Shown piece by piece: positions 22,060-35,568 of a DNA stretch of 64,000 nucleotides. Under the pieces are notes generated by a model. That model did not search any database and was not told the origin of the DNA. It worked only from the letters and a program-made list of their open reading frames with translations. The stretch is from assembly GCA_916610825.1 (NCBI GenBank), contig OU744446.1:27728445-27792444 (forward strand), written 5' to 3'. Within the stretch, counting starts at the first letter, position 1. Each line of letters starts with the position of its first letter. Source of the DNA: Haliclystus octoradiatus (lineage: Eukaryota; Cnidaria; Staurozoa; Stauromedusae; Haliclystidae). Position numbers and translations under genes: made by a program.

Positions 22060-25013
22060 GAGAATACTGCACAAGGAAATTTGGTTGGTTAAGGACATTC
22101 TGGTATATAAAAAGTTCGATTTCTTCAAACGTAGAAGAATGTATCATGTGATATAGCTCTGTACAAGAGAAGATAGCCTTACTTGCATGAATATCACATT
22201 CTTAATATTATTATTTTGCGGTGTTTTTCAATCTCTTATATTATACAGGGATTATATGATTGAAGATTTGCAGTATTGTCATAGTGTAATTGGGAAATCG
22301 TGTTAGTACAGTCTTATGGTCAGTATAAGACAATTAACAAATGATTTAAGCCTTCCGAGAGACGCTTAACTCACTGACATATATGTTAGAAATTTGTCAT
22401 ATAATATAAACAAAACCATGTCGACATTGGAGTGATATTAATTCACGGGCGCTATATTTTATCCTATTGAAGCATTGTTTCGTTACATGAAATAGTTCTG
22501 TATCCTAAAGGCAACACGAAACAAACCTACTCTATTTATATTTGAACTTCGCAAGGATGGAGAACACGGTTGTATAAAAAGGTAAGGAATTACGTACTGA
22601 ATACTTGGACTTTTTGTTAATCTGCTGTTTTGTAAAACATTTTCTCCACTTCACAGTGTTGTCTTATTATATATATATGGTCGAAGGAACTGACTTTTTA
22701 AAAAAAAAGTTTTATGAGTATTGAACGGAATTTTCAGGATAAACTCTATAAACTATGCAACATTTTTTTTTAATTTTAAATAAAGTGATTGTGTTGTTAT
22801 TATATATATGTAATACGGTGTTTGTACTAAGCAACCATTTTTACGTTTGATTAAACTATACACATACTGTGACTGAAATAAATAAAATTTTATGATTATT
22901 TGCAGCTCTATATATTAATTAAGACCTATTGAAATTGCAAAAAAGCTAAATCATCACGTAAAACATCAACCAGGGCTCCTGCTGTGGATCGTCCCCTTCT
23001 TCTTATCTGTTACATGATGCATATGGCACTATATAATGGCTAACGAAGGGCATCGGCGCTATCCGGTTCTAGGGTGATTCCCGATAAACTTTTCTTTTTA
23101 CACTTTCTTCAATTGTTCTTAGCGCCGGAAAGTCCTGTGAAACATGTTAGACTGAAGAAATTTTCCTTGATTCACAACGGTCACATCCTTTAAACAATGT
23201 CATTCACTTAATCACGCAACTGAAAATATTCCATAAATTATTACCCTAATAATCTATTAAAACAGTTTCGGCATAACGTATTGTATCATTGAAAACAATA
23301 AAAGAGGTTATATGTGTATATTCTTATTGTCATTTTATGAATCACGTGATAACACAAATTGTATACGATAGAATCTATAACAGATTTATAATCTACTGCA
23401 AAATTAACAGTTAAATATAGCAATGCATGACGGGAGGTATTGCAAGTTTTTATCGAAATTAATGAAATTAGAAAAGTACTGAAATTAATATGTTAATTAA
23501 TTCAATTATGCAATCTTGGTTTGCCCATGTATATAAACTACATAATTACTTTTTTAGTTATCATTTCAAATCGTGATTCTATTAGTTATTTTTCTGTGAC
23601 TAATATGAACTGAAAGTGACAAATTGATTCAGGCTTAATAGTTATTTGTTTATTAAACCTATAGCTTCAAATTGACATATTACAGACCGAATTATTTCTG
23701 ATATTGTAGTTACAATACAAAGTCCAACGCAAATAATTAAATACACTAAGTAGATTATCTTGAAGATTGATCTCTTTGGATGCATTTGAGCATTGAAAAC
23801 TCGAGAGCGAGAAGAGTATTTTAAGATTATCTGAAAAACGGAGTAGAGTAGATCGGTGGGGCGTGTCAAACAAGAGCAGTACAAATAACACCCAAAGCGA
23901 AAGCTCTTTATGAATCAATCTTAATTGTGCAGATCACTTGATAAATCATTGGCATTTATTTATCTTTGGGATTTCAAAGGTTGGCGCCGCTGGTAAATTT
24001 TGATGGTATAACTTTGAAATCTCGAAAATCATCTGTTGAAATTGATGTTTGGAGTTGCACCTCTTGTCTAGGACATTAGGACATATTCAATCGAAAAACC
24101 GAAAGAGATTGTAAGGCCATGATATATATAATATAATGACAAAAATATCAATAAAATGATCTTTATCAAATAATACTTAAAGCAATATCCCGAAATTTAG
24201 CGTCACGCATTAGAAAATTCGTTACGTGCATTCTCAAGTATCCTTCCCTTGTCTATCGCACCATGATTGAAATAGCTGAGTAACGGCTATTAAAGACATT
24301 CCCGCGTTACTCAAGTTCTAGAAACTTTGTTATTTTTACATATCGCTTAATCTACTGATCAACAATGGATAGATTCTTAGACAATATAATCATTCTATAG
24401 TACTTAAATCCTCAAAGTAATCTCAGGCACTTCTTAGTTGTGAAGAACCATCTCTGATAACCCACGTAAAACACACACACTCCACTTGTAACTAATGGAT
24501 TTGAGGGACGAAGGAAATAAGGGAAATGTGACATTCATGACAAGAACAATCTCTAGATGATCGCCTTTAACCAACATGATTGATGGCAGTGAGAATTTGG
24601 ATTTGTTCAGTTGTGGAAAGTAAGCAACTTCCTTGTCTTCTTTCCTTCTGTATGACCAACCAATTAAGCAACATGTATTATTCATTTTATATAATTTGTA
24701 ATTATACACTTTAAAACAATTTTCTGTATATTTACCAATATGTTGTTTTCTCGGAAATAAAACATTCATGCTGAAGCTATGTATAACATTACCGACCTTG
24801 AATGTTCCCGTAATTGAATGCAAATAAAACTATTATAAAAAGTCCTCTCAACCACAAATTCACTCGTATGCTTTATGAAACATTAATTGTAACTGAAATG
24901 ATGTATTTATATATAATGACATTATTCAACTTAATTAAGTGTCGTCTCACGTTATATCACAATTAATTTGCATACAGATACAGTACTCCGGTCTTCTCCC
25001 AGGATCTCCTTCC

Positions 25014-25333
25014 CCCGGGGGTAACTTCCATTGCGCTTCGACTGGGTCGTTCAAATGGAACTTTGACAGAATGACCATAAAAAATTTTCACAGGATGAAA
25101 AAGATACCCCAAATATATTTTTTATGAACGGCAGATTCAACCAAAAGAGATTAAAGACAAAAATTTCATATGCAAAATTTCTTTTGTACCATGAAAAACT
25201 TGCAAAACGTCAAAAGGATACCTCAAAAAATATTATGCCTTATACCCCAAAAATATTTTATGGATGTTGGGAAAGGTACCCTTTAATATTTGAACGTCCC
25301 CGTATACCCAAAGTATGGAAGTTACCCCCCGGG
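25014..25333 (+). mobile_element. CCCGGGGG-family MITE, best copy (320 bp)
   Basis: Left end CCCGGGGGTAACTTCCAT, right end ATGGAAGTTACCCCCCGGG, inverted repeats differing by one G. Both sides are flanked by TCTCCTTCC (25005-25013 and 25334-25342), a perfect 9-bp target duplication. A 9-bp duplication is characteristic of Mutator-like elements, but the termini alone do not prove the superfamily. No transposase is encoded. Confidence 0.88.
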
Positions 25334-28300
25334 TCTCCTTCCAAGCAGTTACAGGTCCTACAGGCGTTGAAAGATATGTTACTCAGAGCCATCAATCTAT
25401 ATACATATAATATCTTACATAGAAGGCCCTGGTGTTATTGCCATACGGTATGTTCTATTCTTACAGCTGAATGACTGACTCATGGTATATGGTATAAGTA
25501 AACATCGTAGTTCTGATTTCAGTAGTATCAACCCTGTGATTGAAAATGGGAGATAAGAATCTATTTCGGGTCGCACATAGGATTACTTTTCTATACTTTG
25601 TGAATCATATCGGACCCGACTTAAATATCTTTACAATGGTTAACCCTTTAAATAGGGCCACCGATTGATTGATATAAGCAAGATCTATAATCGTTTAGCG
25701 TATTAAATCTAGAAGATATATATACTATTTCAGATTCTCAAATTCAGAAAACTAAATTTCTTTCTGAAAATCTGTCAAAAGCGTTGATTTCAAAAGGCCC
25801 GGCTTAAAACTGGTCGGGTAAACTTACAGAATATTACATCGGGAGGGATGAAGCCTGCCAATCCGGACCCTGAGACCGCAAGATATCACGCTATATGATC
25901 ATTGACTGGCGTACGATAGCATAACATCAAGTCAACAATATCAGAGATTTCCAAAGCAGTGATCAATGAGGATGTTAACAGAACGGAAATTCAGAAAGAT
26001 GCGAAGAGAATGAGCACATAGGGTTACTTCAAAATCCTCTCCTGTCGAATTGTCTCCATCGATACATAGGCTCCGTCCAAACATGATCCGACGGTATGCG
26101 ATGTCAGCTGGTCCTATGATGGAAATGGGTGTTTTTGTAAGCGTGTATAGCAATGTGTGGTGTGTAGCAGCAGACAGTACCTGTCATAAACGCTCGAGAG
26201 GAGAGCATTGATTGAAAGTAGCCTTAAAAATGGTTTGTTTTATTGTTATCTTTCAACTGTTCGTACACACAATTACGTGATTTGAACTCTATTGAACTCA
26301 ATGTCTCTTAACTGCAAACAATTTCTTTTCACATGATAACATGATAACACATTATCAATAACTAACGCTTCCTTTCTAACTATATATCACTCAACTGTCG
26401 GTTTCACCGTAAACCAGATATAAAATTACGATCGTTGCCAGTATAAATGGAATAGTGGAACTTGGCCTCTTCCAATTAATTCGGTCATATAATTACTTGA
26501 CAATAAAATTGACATTATGTTAAAGTGATTTATAAACTTAATTGTAATTTTGAAGACGTCTTTGACCCCCAAAGACTTCTAAATCTAGGGAGTACATTTT
26601 CTAAAGGCGGTTCACTTTTCAAAAGTGTCATGCAATTCACAGAGCACCTCATTGAAATTCAAGTGTTTCTGACGCGGTACTCTATCATCTTCTTGGAATC
26701 AATCGTCGGCACTTAACCTAGACGTCAAATTTCTCAACTATAAGGCGGTCAAATACTATCCACACAGGATTAAAAAACGCAGACAGATTTCTATCGTTTT
26801 TGTCACTGAATGAGGGACAAATGCAAATGTTGTGGATAGCCCAACATAAAGGCACGTTTTCATACCAATTTAGAGCGTTTCAAACAAGACGGATGAGCGT
26901 CTTCCTCCGCAACGTATGCCGAATTAAAGGTATTGTTTAGTTACGTCTACTAATGTTTTGTTTTAATTATATATTTGTTGTGGTTGTAAAGACTGAAGTT
27001 TTGTCGTGGAAAACTAACATAATCCGGTTACAACTGTAAAAATACTTTCTTGATCTCTATAGTAGACTATATTACCCAATTCTAACAGAGATAACAGTTA
27101 TACAAAAATAATCATGATCCCAATAAGATTTTATAATGTCTATGTAACACCGTCTATAGGCTCACACAAACGTCTGTCTACTTTAACGATGAATTAAACA
27201 CAGCGAGAATACAATTAATTGAATAGTCTGCAGTCGATAATTGGCTCAATTTGATTACACATAATAAAATATGATGTTTCAATTTGAAAAGTTTCGTTGT
27301 TTTCATTCCACGTGTACGTGCTGTCACTGAGAAAGTGCTCTACAATTCAAACTTCAAAACGTTAAGGAAGTTCAAAACAAAAAACATAAACATCTAGCTT
27401 TATCTAATCATGATCTAAGAAAGAACCATGTAGATATCTATTCGATGGCTTCATATACATCAGGAATGTCGAAAAGAAATGATTAATCAAGTTTTTAATT
27501 TCTGAGTCTGGAGAGAGAGGCTCTTGATTGATACAAGTTACAGCGGTTTGCATCCGTAAATACCGGTAGGAATATGTTATGCAAATTTAAACGTATAGTC
27601 CTGCATATACTGTATCCCATATTAAAAGACTACCTAGTACCTATTTTGAATATGTTTTCATGATTTTTACGTCTTCATAAAAAAGATTTTACAAAGTAGA
27701 ACATTTGTTTCTAATTGGATTATCGACCATTATCTTATTTAAGAGATCTTTGAAGGAGATTTCCCGATGTAGACTTGATTGATAGGAAAGAAAATGGAAC
27801 CACTACAGTCAGTACACGAGAAAATGATATTAAAACAGGATCAATTGATTACAATATTTTTAATCATATTTTTATCAAAGCCAAGTCCAAACGCTGGTCC
27901 GATAAATGAGTTAATATGACATAGAGATTGTTGTCAAGTTGAGCACTATTTTGAATAGTACTCTCAATCAGCTGTTGCGCTACTGTTGCGCCTATCGCGC
28001 TGATGTATTTTGACTAGCAAGTACCTATAATGAGCCGCTATCTAGAAGTTCAAAATATAGCGAGAAGAAACAACCAAGGTGAAGGATTATTCCGATTGAC
28101 TGGTGAATAATTATGCGAAATATGCAATATGCTTTAGACTATCTCTCCAGAATTGTTTCATAGATTATGCCCTTTTCTATTGTTTTACGTCTATACCAGG
28201 TTACTGTGCCTGTTGTTCCCTTTTTAAAATTTACCCCTGGAAAAAGGGTCCAGGGATTTGATCGGATAAATATGCATGTCATATCTGATGTTTCACAGCC

Positions 28301-28401
28301 GGCCATTAAATTTGCAATAGTTCCATATTCCCTTCCTCGTACAAATTCTTATATCATATCTTGCTTAACAGCCCCCCCCCCCTACCTTGCTTGTTTCCCA
28401 A

Positions 28402-28447
28402 AATCTGTCAAATGCCAAATAAATTTGTATGCAATCACAGTTTTTGA
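28402..28447. repeat. 46-bp dispersed repeat, copy 1
   Basis: Sequence starting AATCTGTCAAATGCCAAATA matches 31245-31290 at 44 of 46 positions, same orientation. Nature unknown; probably a fragment of a larger repeat family. Confidence 0.6.
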
Positions 28448-29884
28448 ATACATTAACATCAGTTGAGTTTGAATTGTTTTTCTTTCCACACATTTATTTA
28501 ATCACATCCTAATTAAGTGTTCCATTCTTTTGTTCCACCTACTATATAGGGACGGTAGCAAATCAATCAGTGCCTTGGCTTAATTATATATTATACTAGG
28601 TAACCAAAATGCAACGTGCCTAGTGATGAATGTCTCTACGTTTATGACATAGCTATTCTATTGATGTAGAATCAACCATCCCATTGGTCTAACCGTCTAT
28701 TACAGTACTCTCTTTTCATCTCGTTAGTTACCATGGGTTTTTCAGTGCAACGCCAACTGCGAGGATGAGATGATGAATCAGATTTAGATAAAACGTATAA
28801 TGATTATGTGCGTGTGCAATCTTGAGTGTGGAGTTTATATAATTCATTCATTGGGCTGATGTTTAACAAATGATAAGCACAATTCATTATGGATTATAAC
28901 TGTCTTTTGATTTGAAAAACATGTGCTCATAGAATCCGCTGCTTTTCAAGTATATAGTTAATTGATTAACGTATACGTTGGAAAAAAAACTATTCATGAT
29001 TGGATTGATTGGCAATTATATGATATTCAAATAATTTATACCGATTTTAATCGTATTGTTTTATGCCTTTATCAAATGATTGCATGAAACCAATCAAGGC
29101 CGACATTATACATCATCTAAATGACATTTTGGAGCACTGAAGTTTATTATATCAGATACAGAAATATGTATCAGTGCACCAAAAGAATGATGTAATTGAA
29201 AATATATATGCCCATAGTATTAGACATGTCTATTCGTCAAAGGCTGTAAAAAGGCTGGGACCACTTATTGAACAATAGAATTCATTCAGGCAAATTTTTT
29301 TAAATTTTTCTAAAGTATTCTAAGAAGAATTCATAAAATTTATTATTATGAAACAGAATAAGAGGTGCATAATGATGAAACTCATTGCTCTATGTATAAA
29401 TAAGGACAATTTAAATTGCTTGACCAGGAAAATTCCGGGTAAAATATTTGCATGCACTTTCAAGGCAAAATTATATGGTTGCAGGAACTGAAAAATGTTT
29501 TTGATGATCTCTGAAAGGCAATATGGCCCCCAGTTATGGACAAGTGGGGGCATTTATAGGCCGGCCAATCAAATGATTTTGTTGAAAACGTGTTTCCAAA
29601 CTGTACGTTTCACCTTGATAGTAGAATTGTGAACGCCGACGCTATAGGAATTCCACCTATAGTCGACATAAGATAAGATAAAATTGAAAATCCACCGTTA
29701 AAACGTTGTTGTATGAACGAGATCCTTTTGATTATTCAATTGCATATGTAATTAATTGACATCACAGAAACAACGTGGATGAATTAAGGGGGGGGGGCTT
29801 GTATATGAAATGTATCTTAATGTATCGTGCCTGTTATATAGTTCATCACTAGACAATTTATTTACTTCTTTTTGAATTTTTCAG

Positions 29885-32800
29885 CATTAATGAAAACTAA
29901 TGGACGAAAGAATATAAGAAGAAAATCTGAATTGCATAGCGCTGACTCAATTTCAGGTTTTGAGCAAAACAAGGTACTGGCGTGTAATTACATACAATAA
30001 CTTATTCAATCTTCTATATCGATTTCAATCTGAATGTGTATTGGATCGGATCTCATTAAAATTTTGATAATTTTAATCCGATCGAATACCAAACATCGCA
30101 TCGATCAATATTTATATAAACATATTTGACGGAACGATTGGAAGTAATTAACAACAAAATAAGATTTTAATGTTTTAGTACAATGCGGATCACGGTCAAT
30201 TATCTCCTATCCCCACCCCACACTAGCAATCCGAACTGGGAAACAAAAACTCTGCTCCAGTCATTAACCCAGTCAAACCCAGCCAAGCCCACCACAGAGG
30301 AGAAATCCTAGACAGATCGATGGGATCCAATACATCCTATCGTTTTTATGCTAGAATTGGCACATTCGCCCTACCCTACTCCCAGAGTGCCAGCTGTGTG
30401 CCAGACGCATTCTCGTGATCAAACCGTTATTTTCTAACAATTAACTCCTCATAATATTTACAAACAACTCAATTAAAACTAATTGAAATGTGACATACCA
30501 ACAAATTAAAGCTACAACAGCTTGGCATCAGGCATCTTCAAAAATCTCTCTACATAATGAATTAATTCTCCCATCTTTGGCATTATTAATAACTCATGAA
30601 GACAACACATTAGAGTTCGATTATGAAAATCTCATTATTTACAATCATAAAATACATTCAGCTGTTCAATGTTTACACCATTTCTTTCATTATAAAAGAC
30701 TTATATTGCTATTAAAAACAGTCAATATTCAAATGAGATTGAGTGTAAACAATTTGATGTCTCTATCTCGTGGTAGATGACCCATTGTTATGAGAAGGCC
30801 TGCCCTAAATTGCCCGCAAAAAATTCGTTAACGGGCTGTTGTTGATCACACCTCCAAAGTCCGTTTTATGGACTGATTTTCTCAGAGGGGGTAATCTTTC
30901 TCGTGTGATCGTCATTGTGAATAGTACGGTTGGTAGTATTGTGTGTAAAACGTGATCTTTCAAATCGTCAATGGATGATGTGGATATTACATCAATGGAT
31001 GTGTTAATGTCCAACGTTAAACCTATGTGAGTATCAATTTGATTCTATATATCATATTCTGTTCAATGGCCAGTTTAACCGCATAGTATTCATGCTAATT
31101 GAGTTCTTGTCATTATATGAAATATAGCTTTATGCTGATAAATTGCTGGTCTGTTATTCATGATGAGTTGAATCATAGCAACGGAATATCGGAGTAACAT
31201 TTTTGTGTGATTGTATGCGAAGCAGCTAGTTCATGCTGAAGTAGAATCTGTCAAATGCCAATTAAATTTGTATGCAATCACAGTGTTTGAAGAGTTGATA
31301 TAAAGACACCATCTAGCATAACTACGTCATAATGACCGATACGCTCATTGCCCAAATGATGTGAAAGGAATACCACATTGACCAGAATATTTCTGGTCTG
31401 AATTAATCTATTTCTGCGCGGATGCAAACGTGGTACGAAACAAAAATCACACGTGGTACAGTATTGGATTTTCTATCGATGTTTCTTAATTAAGCGGGGC
31501 GAAGTCCCAATTAATAGTATTAGTTGTCAGAATTGTCAAAGGGATAGATTGATTGTAGAATGGACCAAGCCAAGCCCCATACGTTTCTCTATCGGAATCT
31601 CTATTTTGCGTGACTTGATTGTAAAACCATGTCATCGATGAGAGTTCATCAAACTATTCCTTCAGAGACACGTGATATATATATATGTATTATCGTCAGT
31701 AGTAAGGATAGTACGGATAGAACGACATTAGACACCTGACAGAATAGTTTACTTGATTAAAGCTGGATAGTGGGTAACAATTTTTGGTGAAATTGATGCT
31801 CGTAGGTTGCTATGATTAAATGACCCCCGAAATGACCACACCCTGGTTGATATGATCGCTGCTCTTGGAAAGTGTAAATTATACTGTAATGCTACTACGT
31901 AAAGTGTCTTCAACATTCTACGTGCCTCTATCCCCTGGGCCTCATTTGCAACTATCTGGATCATGAATTAATGAAAGGTCGTTACAAAATAAATTCATAA
32001 AATAATGAAATCTGAACACGATCTGCAATACATTACCATTCTAACCGCTGGCATATCTAGATAATTTTCGACGGTTTCCTGTTCAATCTAATAAATTCAA
32101 CTACTTTGTTATGAAGTTAACAAGAATTGAAGCTTAGACCCTGGCTCCCATTCCTGCTCCTGACTACAGTGTAGCACTAAGAACCTCCCCTCTCCGTCTC
32201 ATGTATGCAGCATACTCCTGGTCTCCTGCTCATGTGATAGCAAAACTGCTGCTTAATTATAAGTTTGACCATTGGGCACATTTTGAACTTTTCGTAATAT
32301 TATTTATTTTTACAGGCGGATAGATCTGCTGGAACTCATAAATTATTGGCTATCATTGTTCGCTGGTTCACCGGAGTTTTTTGACGAAACTTTTAACGTA
32401 AGTAGGCCTATACTCACCTGAAATAATTTGCATTGTGTTTATGTATAATGTTGTAACAATAATAATAATATAATAATATTAATAGGTGGATTGTTCCACA
32501 CTTGAACTTGAAGTTGCGGAAATCTAGAATGTTTCATTTTTGACTCTCATTTTATATGTATAATGTTGGAAATTGTTCATGAGTCATATGAATTGGACTT
32601 TATATAATAATTTGTCAATTGCGTAAGACTTCTATCTATAGATGTAGATATTGTCATAAGTTTCTATATAACATCTAAAATTATATATCAACAACAGAAC
32701 ATACACATCGACAATGCAAGCGTAGTATAACTATAAAGAACAAGGGCGTATCCCTTGGTCATGCTTTTACTGGGAAATCACACTTTTACAATAACATCTA

Positions 32801-35568
32801 TAATAATACTAATTATGCATATGTGACAATTATAATAGTCTGTGGATTGGTAATATATAATGTAAGTAAATATTAAACTTCGGCATGGTGAACGACGCAC
32901 ACCCCAGCGCTCGTCTTACAATTTGTATGGATGTTGGTTAGTTTAGTTTCCTAGTATTTACAATTTTATATGATTATATTATGATTAACAACAGGTGTAC
33001 TGATAAGGTAAACAAAAAACTCGACATGTTTGTTTGTATTCCTAACCAGTCTCTTAAAATCACTTTCGGCTTCAAGATCGATCCATATCGTCCAGAATCC
33101 GATTGAGCTGGAATCTATCAATCTCAAAAATATTTAATTCTGCGATCTCAATTAACTCCTGTATAGCGATTAACAACATCTCAATGTCATGAAATAGAGT
33201 TATCATCTATTTATTACTCTTTTTACGCAACTTCCGTTTACTTGTCGGAACTTTAAACTATGGGAGCTTTATGACTTAATTGAATTATACGTATAATAAT
33301 GTAATAGGTATGTATCTGTATCGATTTATATAGTAAAAATAATTTGACTTATTATTATTAATATTATTATTATTTTGTTATTATGATATATTCCATGACC
33401 TTTTTTGTATCTCAAACCTCAAGACATGTTTTTCAAAGTCACCCAACCAACAGGTGATGTTATATATAATAATAACAATGATAACAATGTTCAAATGTAC
33501 TGTTCTGTATTTTAATAGACATACTGTGATCGCTTTAGTTTGATTTTATCAACACATTAAAGTGGCAGATTTATCATTTCTTAACCAATGTTTTGTCATT
33601 ATTGTTCATGTGGTCTAAATTGAACAGTGTCGAGGCTAGTTTTTTTCATGTTTTTCAATCACAATTTAACAAAAGAAGATGTTAAAATAGTCTCATTAGC
33701 CACATCCGGTGCACGAAATCACCTTAGCAGTTCAAGGCTTTTTATGTACTAAGCTCCAATGATCTTTTTTACATAGATTTTGAATCTACTGTCAAAATCA
33801 TGCTGCTTCAACGATCCTTTACTTATTATTCAAAGCCACAGCCAGCAGACGTGCTGTCTGATCACGTGATCAATACTGACTGTTATGTACACTAGAGCGT
33901 CTGAAATGTACAAGCTTGTACATACTCTTTTGTGTCACTCAAACTTTCAACTGTAACTGCAAATGAACATCGTTATTTACAAGTCTCCCTGAAGTGTTTT
34001 ACGTTATTTGGGAAATTCCTTTTATTATTATTCTATTACGTTAATTGATCATTTAATAGCAAGTCATTCAAGACGGGATTTATTTTTGGATATGCTTTCA
34101 TTATGATAATGGTAAGCTTAATTAAATTTGAATTTTTGTGATCTTGAAACTTTGCTTTAATTAATCGTCTTTTATAATATTGTCTCATTTTCTTAGATGA
34201 TATTATGTGTGATGATGAAATTTTTAGCTAGGATTAATTATATTTGCATGAATCCTGATTGATTCATCGATGTTTTCATCATTAATTCGAAGTAACGCGG
34301 TCTCATACAGCTCCAGCTAGACCTTCTTATATATGACCTTCCTATGACTATCTACTGGTAAATATATGATATGACAAAAATCCTCCGATGGTCGGTTTGC
34401 AGAATAGAATTCCTCAGAAAACTACTTAATGGTGTGGGCGTATCTAAATACAATACTTACGGGACAGTACATTACAGTTGCTCTATCTATTGAGCTACAA
34501 TACCAACTTTAATTGAATTCAGTCTCATATTTAGATACACATTGCGATCGTATAATTATTGACACATGAAGCTATGAAGCAATTAAGTAAATTTGAATTG
34601 AAACATACGCTAATCATCAGTATTTGAAGTTACATCGATTAGAGTGGGCCTGATAACACCATACAAGCCATTTGTTTTATTCACTCAACATATTGAATGT
34701 GCAATTATCCGACATTGTCTGGTTTTAAAGTTGCCTGTAGTGACTATGAAAGCATCTAAATTGAATGGGAAATCGTGTGCACATAGATTTGATCTTGTTT
34801 AGATAATGAAATAAATGAATCGTCATTTGTCGGAGTTATAATTCCAAGTTTCATATGGTTTAGGTATATGTCTAATTTAATTGATAAGTATATTTAATTA
34901 ATCATTTATCAATGCAATCTATGATTTTCATTTGATCAAATCATCAACACTTGCTGTTTAATGCCTTCAGTGACAATTTTGTAAATCCAGGACTTAAGAC
35001 CATTTCCCGTCCAGAAACCTCAACTTTATATTTTCAATCCAAATCTCCCACAGTTACAGGAATAAATACAGCAAACGCTCCCCGCTTGTCCACATCTGTA
35101 TCTATCTCTGGGTACGTTACAATTGTATCATACGATCCTTATTATTTTTTACGAATTACAACTGTATGAGTTTATATTTGAATTTTCAACCCCGGGCTTC
35201 CGACTTATAAGGCTGTATACATTCTATACACCATAGCACCAAGTTTTTGAGGATTATGCAGCATAATTGGAGATAATGATGTGCAGATACTGCCACAGTG
35301 CTATAAACTTTTTAATTAAGAAGATGGAAAGCAGTTCAGAATAGCAGATACGGATCGATTTTAACGGACAAATTGGCTAGAACATTTTTCACACCATCTT
35401 CATAAAGTTCTTAAAATCAATTCTGTATTATTGTCTTCATTTTTATTACTTGAGTCATTGGCTTGCACTGAATATCACTGTTATCTTCGATCTTTAACCA
35501 GCAAGCTAGCTGAGAATGCCACAGAGATGAGTCGACTCGCTCTGCAGTTCAACTGTTTTGTCATATAG
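29885..35568 (+). CDS. Unrecognised gene with CAAX-like end; incomplete exon set
   Basis: Four candidate exons: 29885-29973 (LMKTNGRKNIRRKSELHSAD..., acceptor TTTTTCAG, donor GTACTGG), 32316-32397 (RIDLLELINYWLSLFAGSPE-FFDETFN, acceptor TTTTTACAG, donor GTAAGT), 34971-35111 (NPGLKTISRPETSTLYFQSK..., Ser/Thr-rich, donor GTACGT) and 35502-35568 (KLAENATEMSRLALQFNCFVI then TAG). The last two join in phase (a GGC glycine). The first two leave phases that need at least one more exon between each pair, which I could not identify, so they may belong to different genes. The C-terminal tetrapeptide CFVI fits a CAAX prenylation box, which would imply membrane attachment. No family recognised. Confidence 0.42.
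30490..30780 (+). CDS. 97-codon open frame, doubtful exon
   Basis: A GTG-started open frame to a TGA with a moderately protein-like composition (LILPSLALLITHEDNTLEFD, HHFFHYKRLILLLKTVN). It lies between two candidate exons of the gene ending at 35568. A CATCAG acceptor-like site falls on a codon boundary, but no donor gives the phase needed to join the 32316 exon. Chance is a reasonable explanation. Confidence 0.15.
   Translation: MTYQQIKATTAWHQASSKISLHNELILPSLALLITHEDNTLEFDYENLIIYNHKIHSAVQCLHHFFHYKRLILLLKTVNIQMRLSVNNLMSLSRGR
31245..31290. repeat. 46-bp dispersed repeat, copy 2
   Basis: Partner of 28402-28447, with two substitutions. It lies in a putative intron of the gene ending at 35568. 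Confidence 0.6.

Larger units (their letters stand above)
18668..29884. other. 11-kb stretch without a supported gene
   Basis: AT-rich sequence with scattered chance open frames. Identified contents are two members of the CCCGGGGG-ended MITE family (21731-22059 and 25014-25333) and one 46-bp dispersed repeat (28402-28447). It could be intergenic or contain 5' exons of the gene that ends at 35568. I see no convincing exon pair here. Confidence 0.55.

Noticed and set aside
24434-24823. 129-codon reverse-strand frame
   Set aside because: Residue composition follows AT-rich random sequence, with no motif, and no flanking exon in phase.
26878-26931. Possible small exon (after CAATTTAG, before GTATTG)
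   Set aside because: Open in one frame, but with a weak acceptor, no phase partner and no recognisable protein sequence.
30237-30420. Forward open stretch after the acceptor-like CCCCACACTAG (QSELGNKNSAPVINP...)
   Set aside because: No donor in the phase needed by neighbouring exons; the upstream pyrimidine tract occurs in a C-rich patch that could create it by chance.
30805-31014. Reverse-strand frame, and on the forward strand a segment (TDFLRGGNLSRVIVIVNS) faintly like a solute-carrier helix followed by a GTGAGT donor-like site
   Set aside because: The forward frame ends at a stop before the donor and no acceptor fits; the resemblance is too short to trust.
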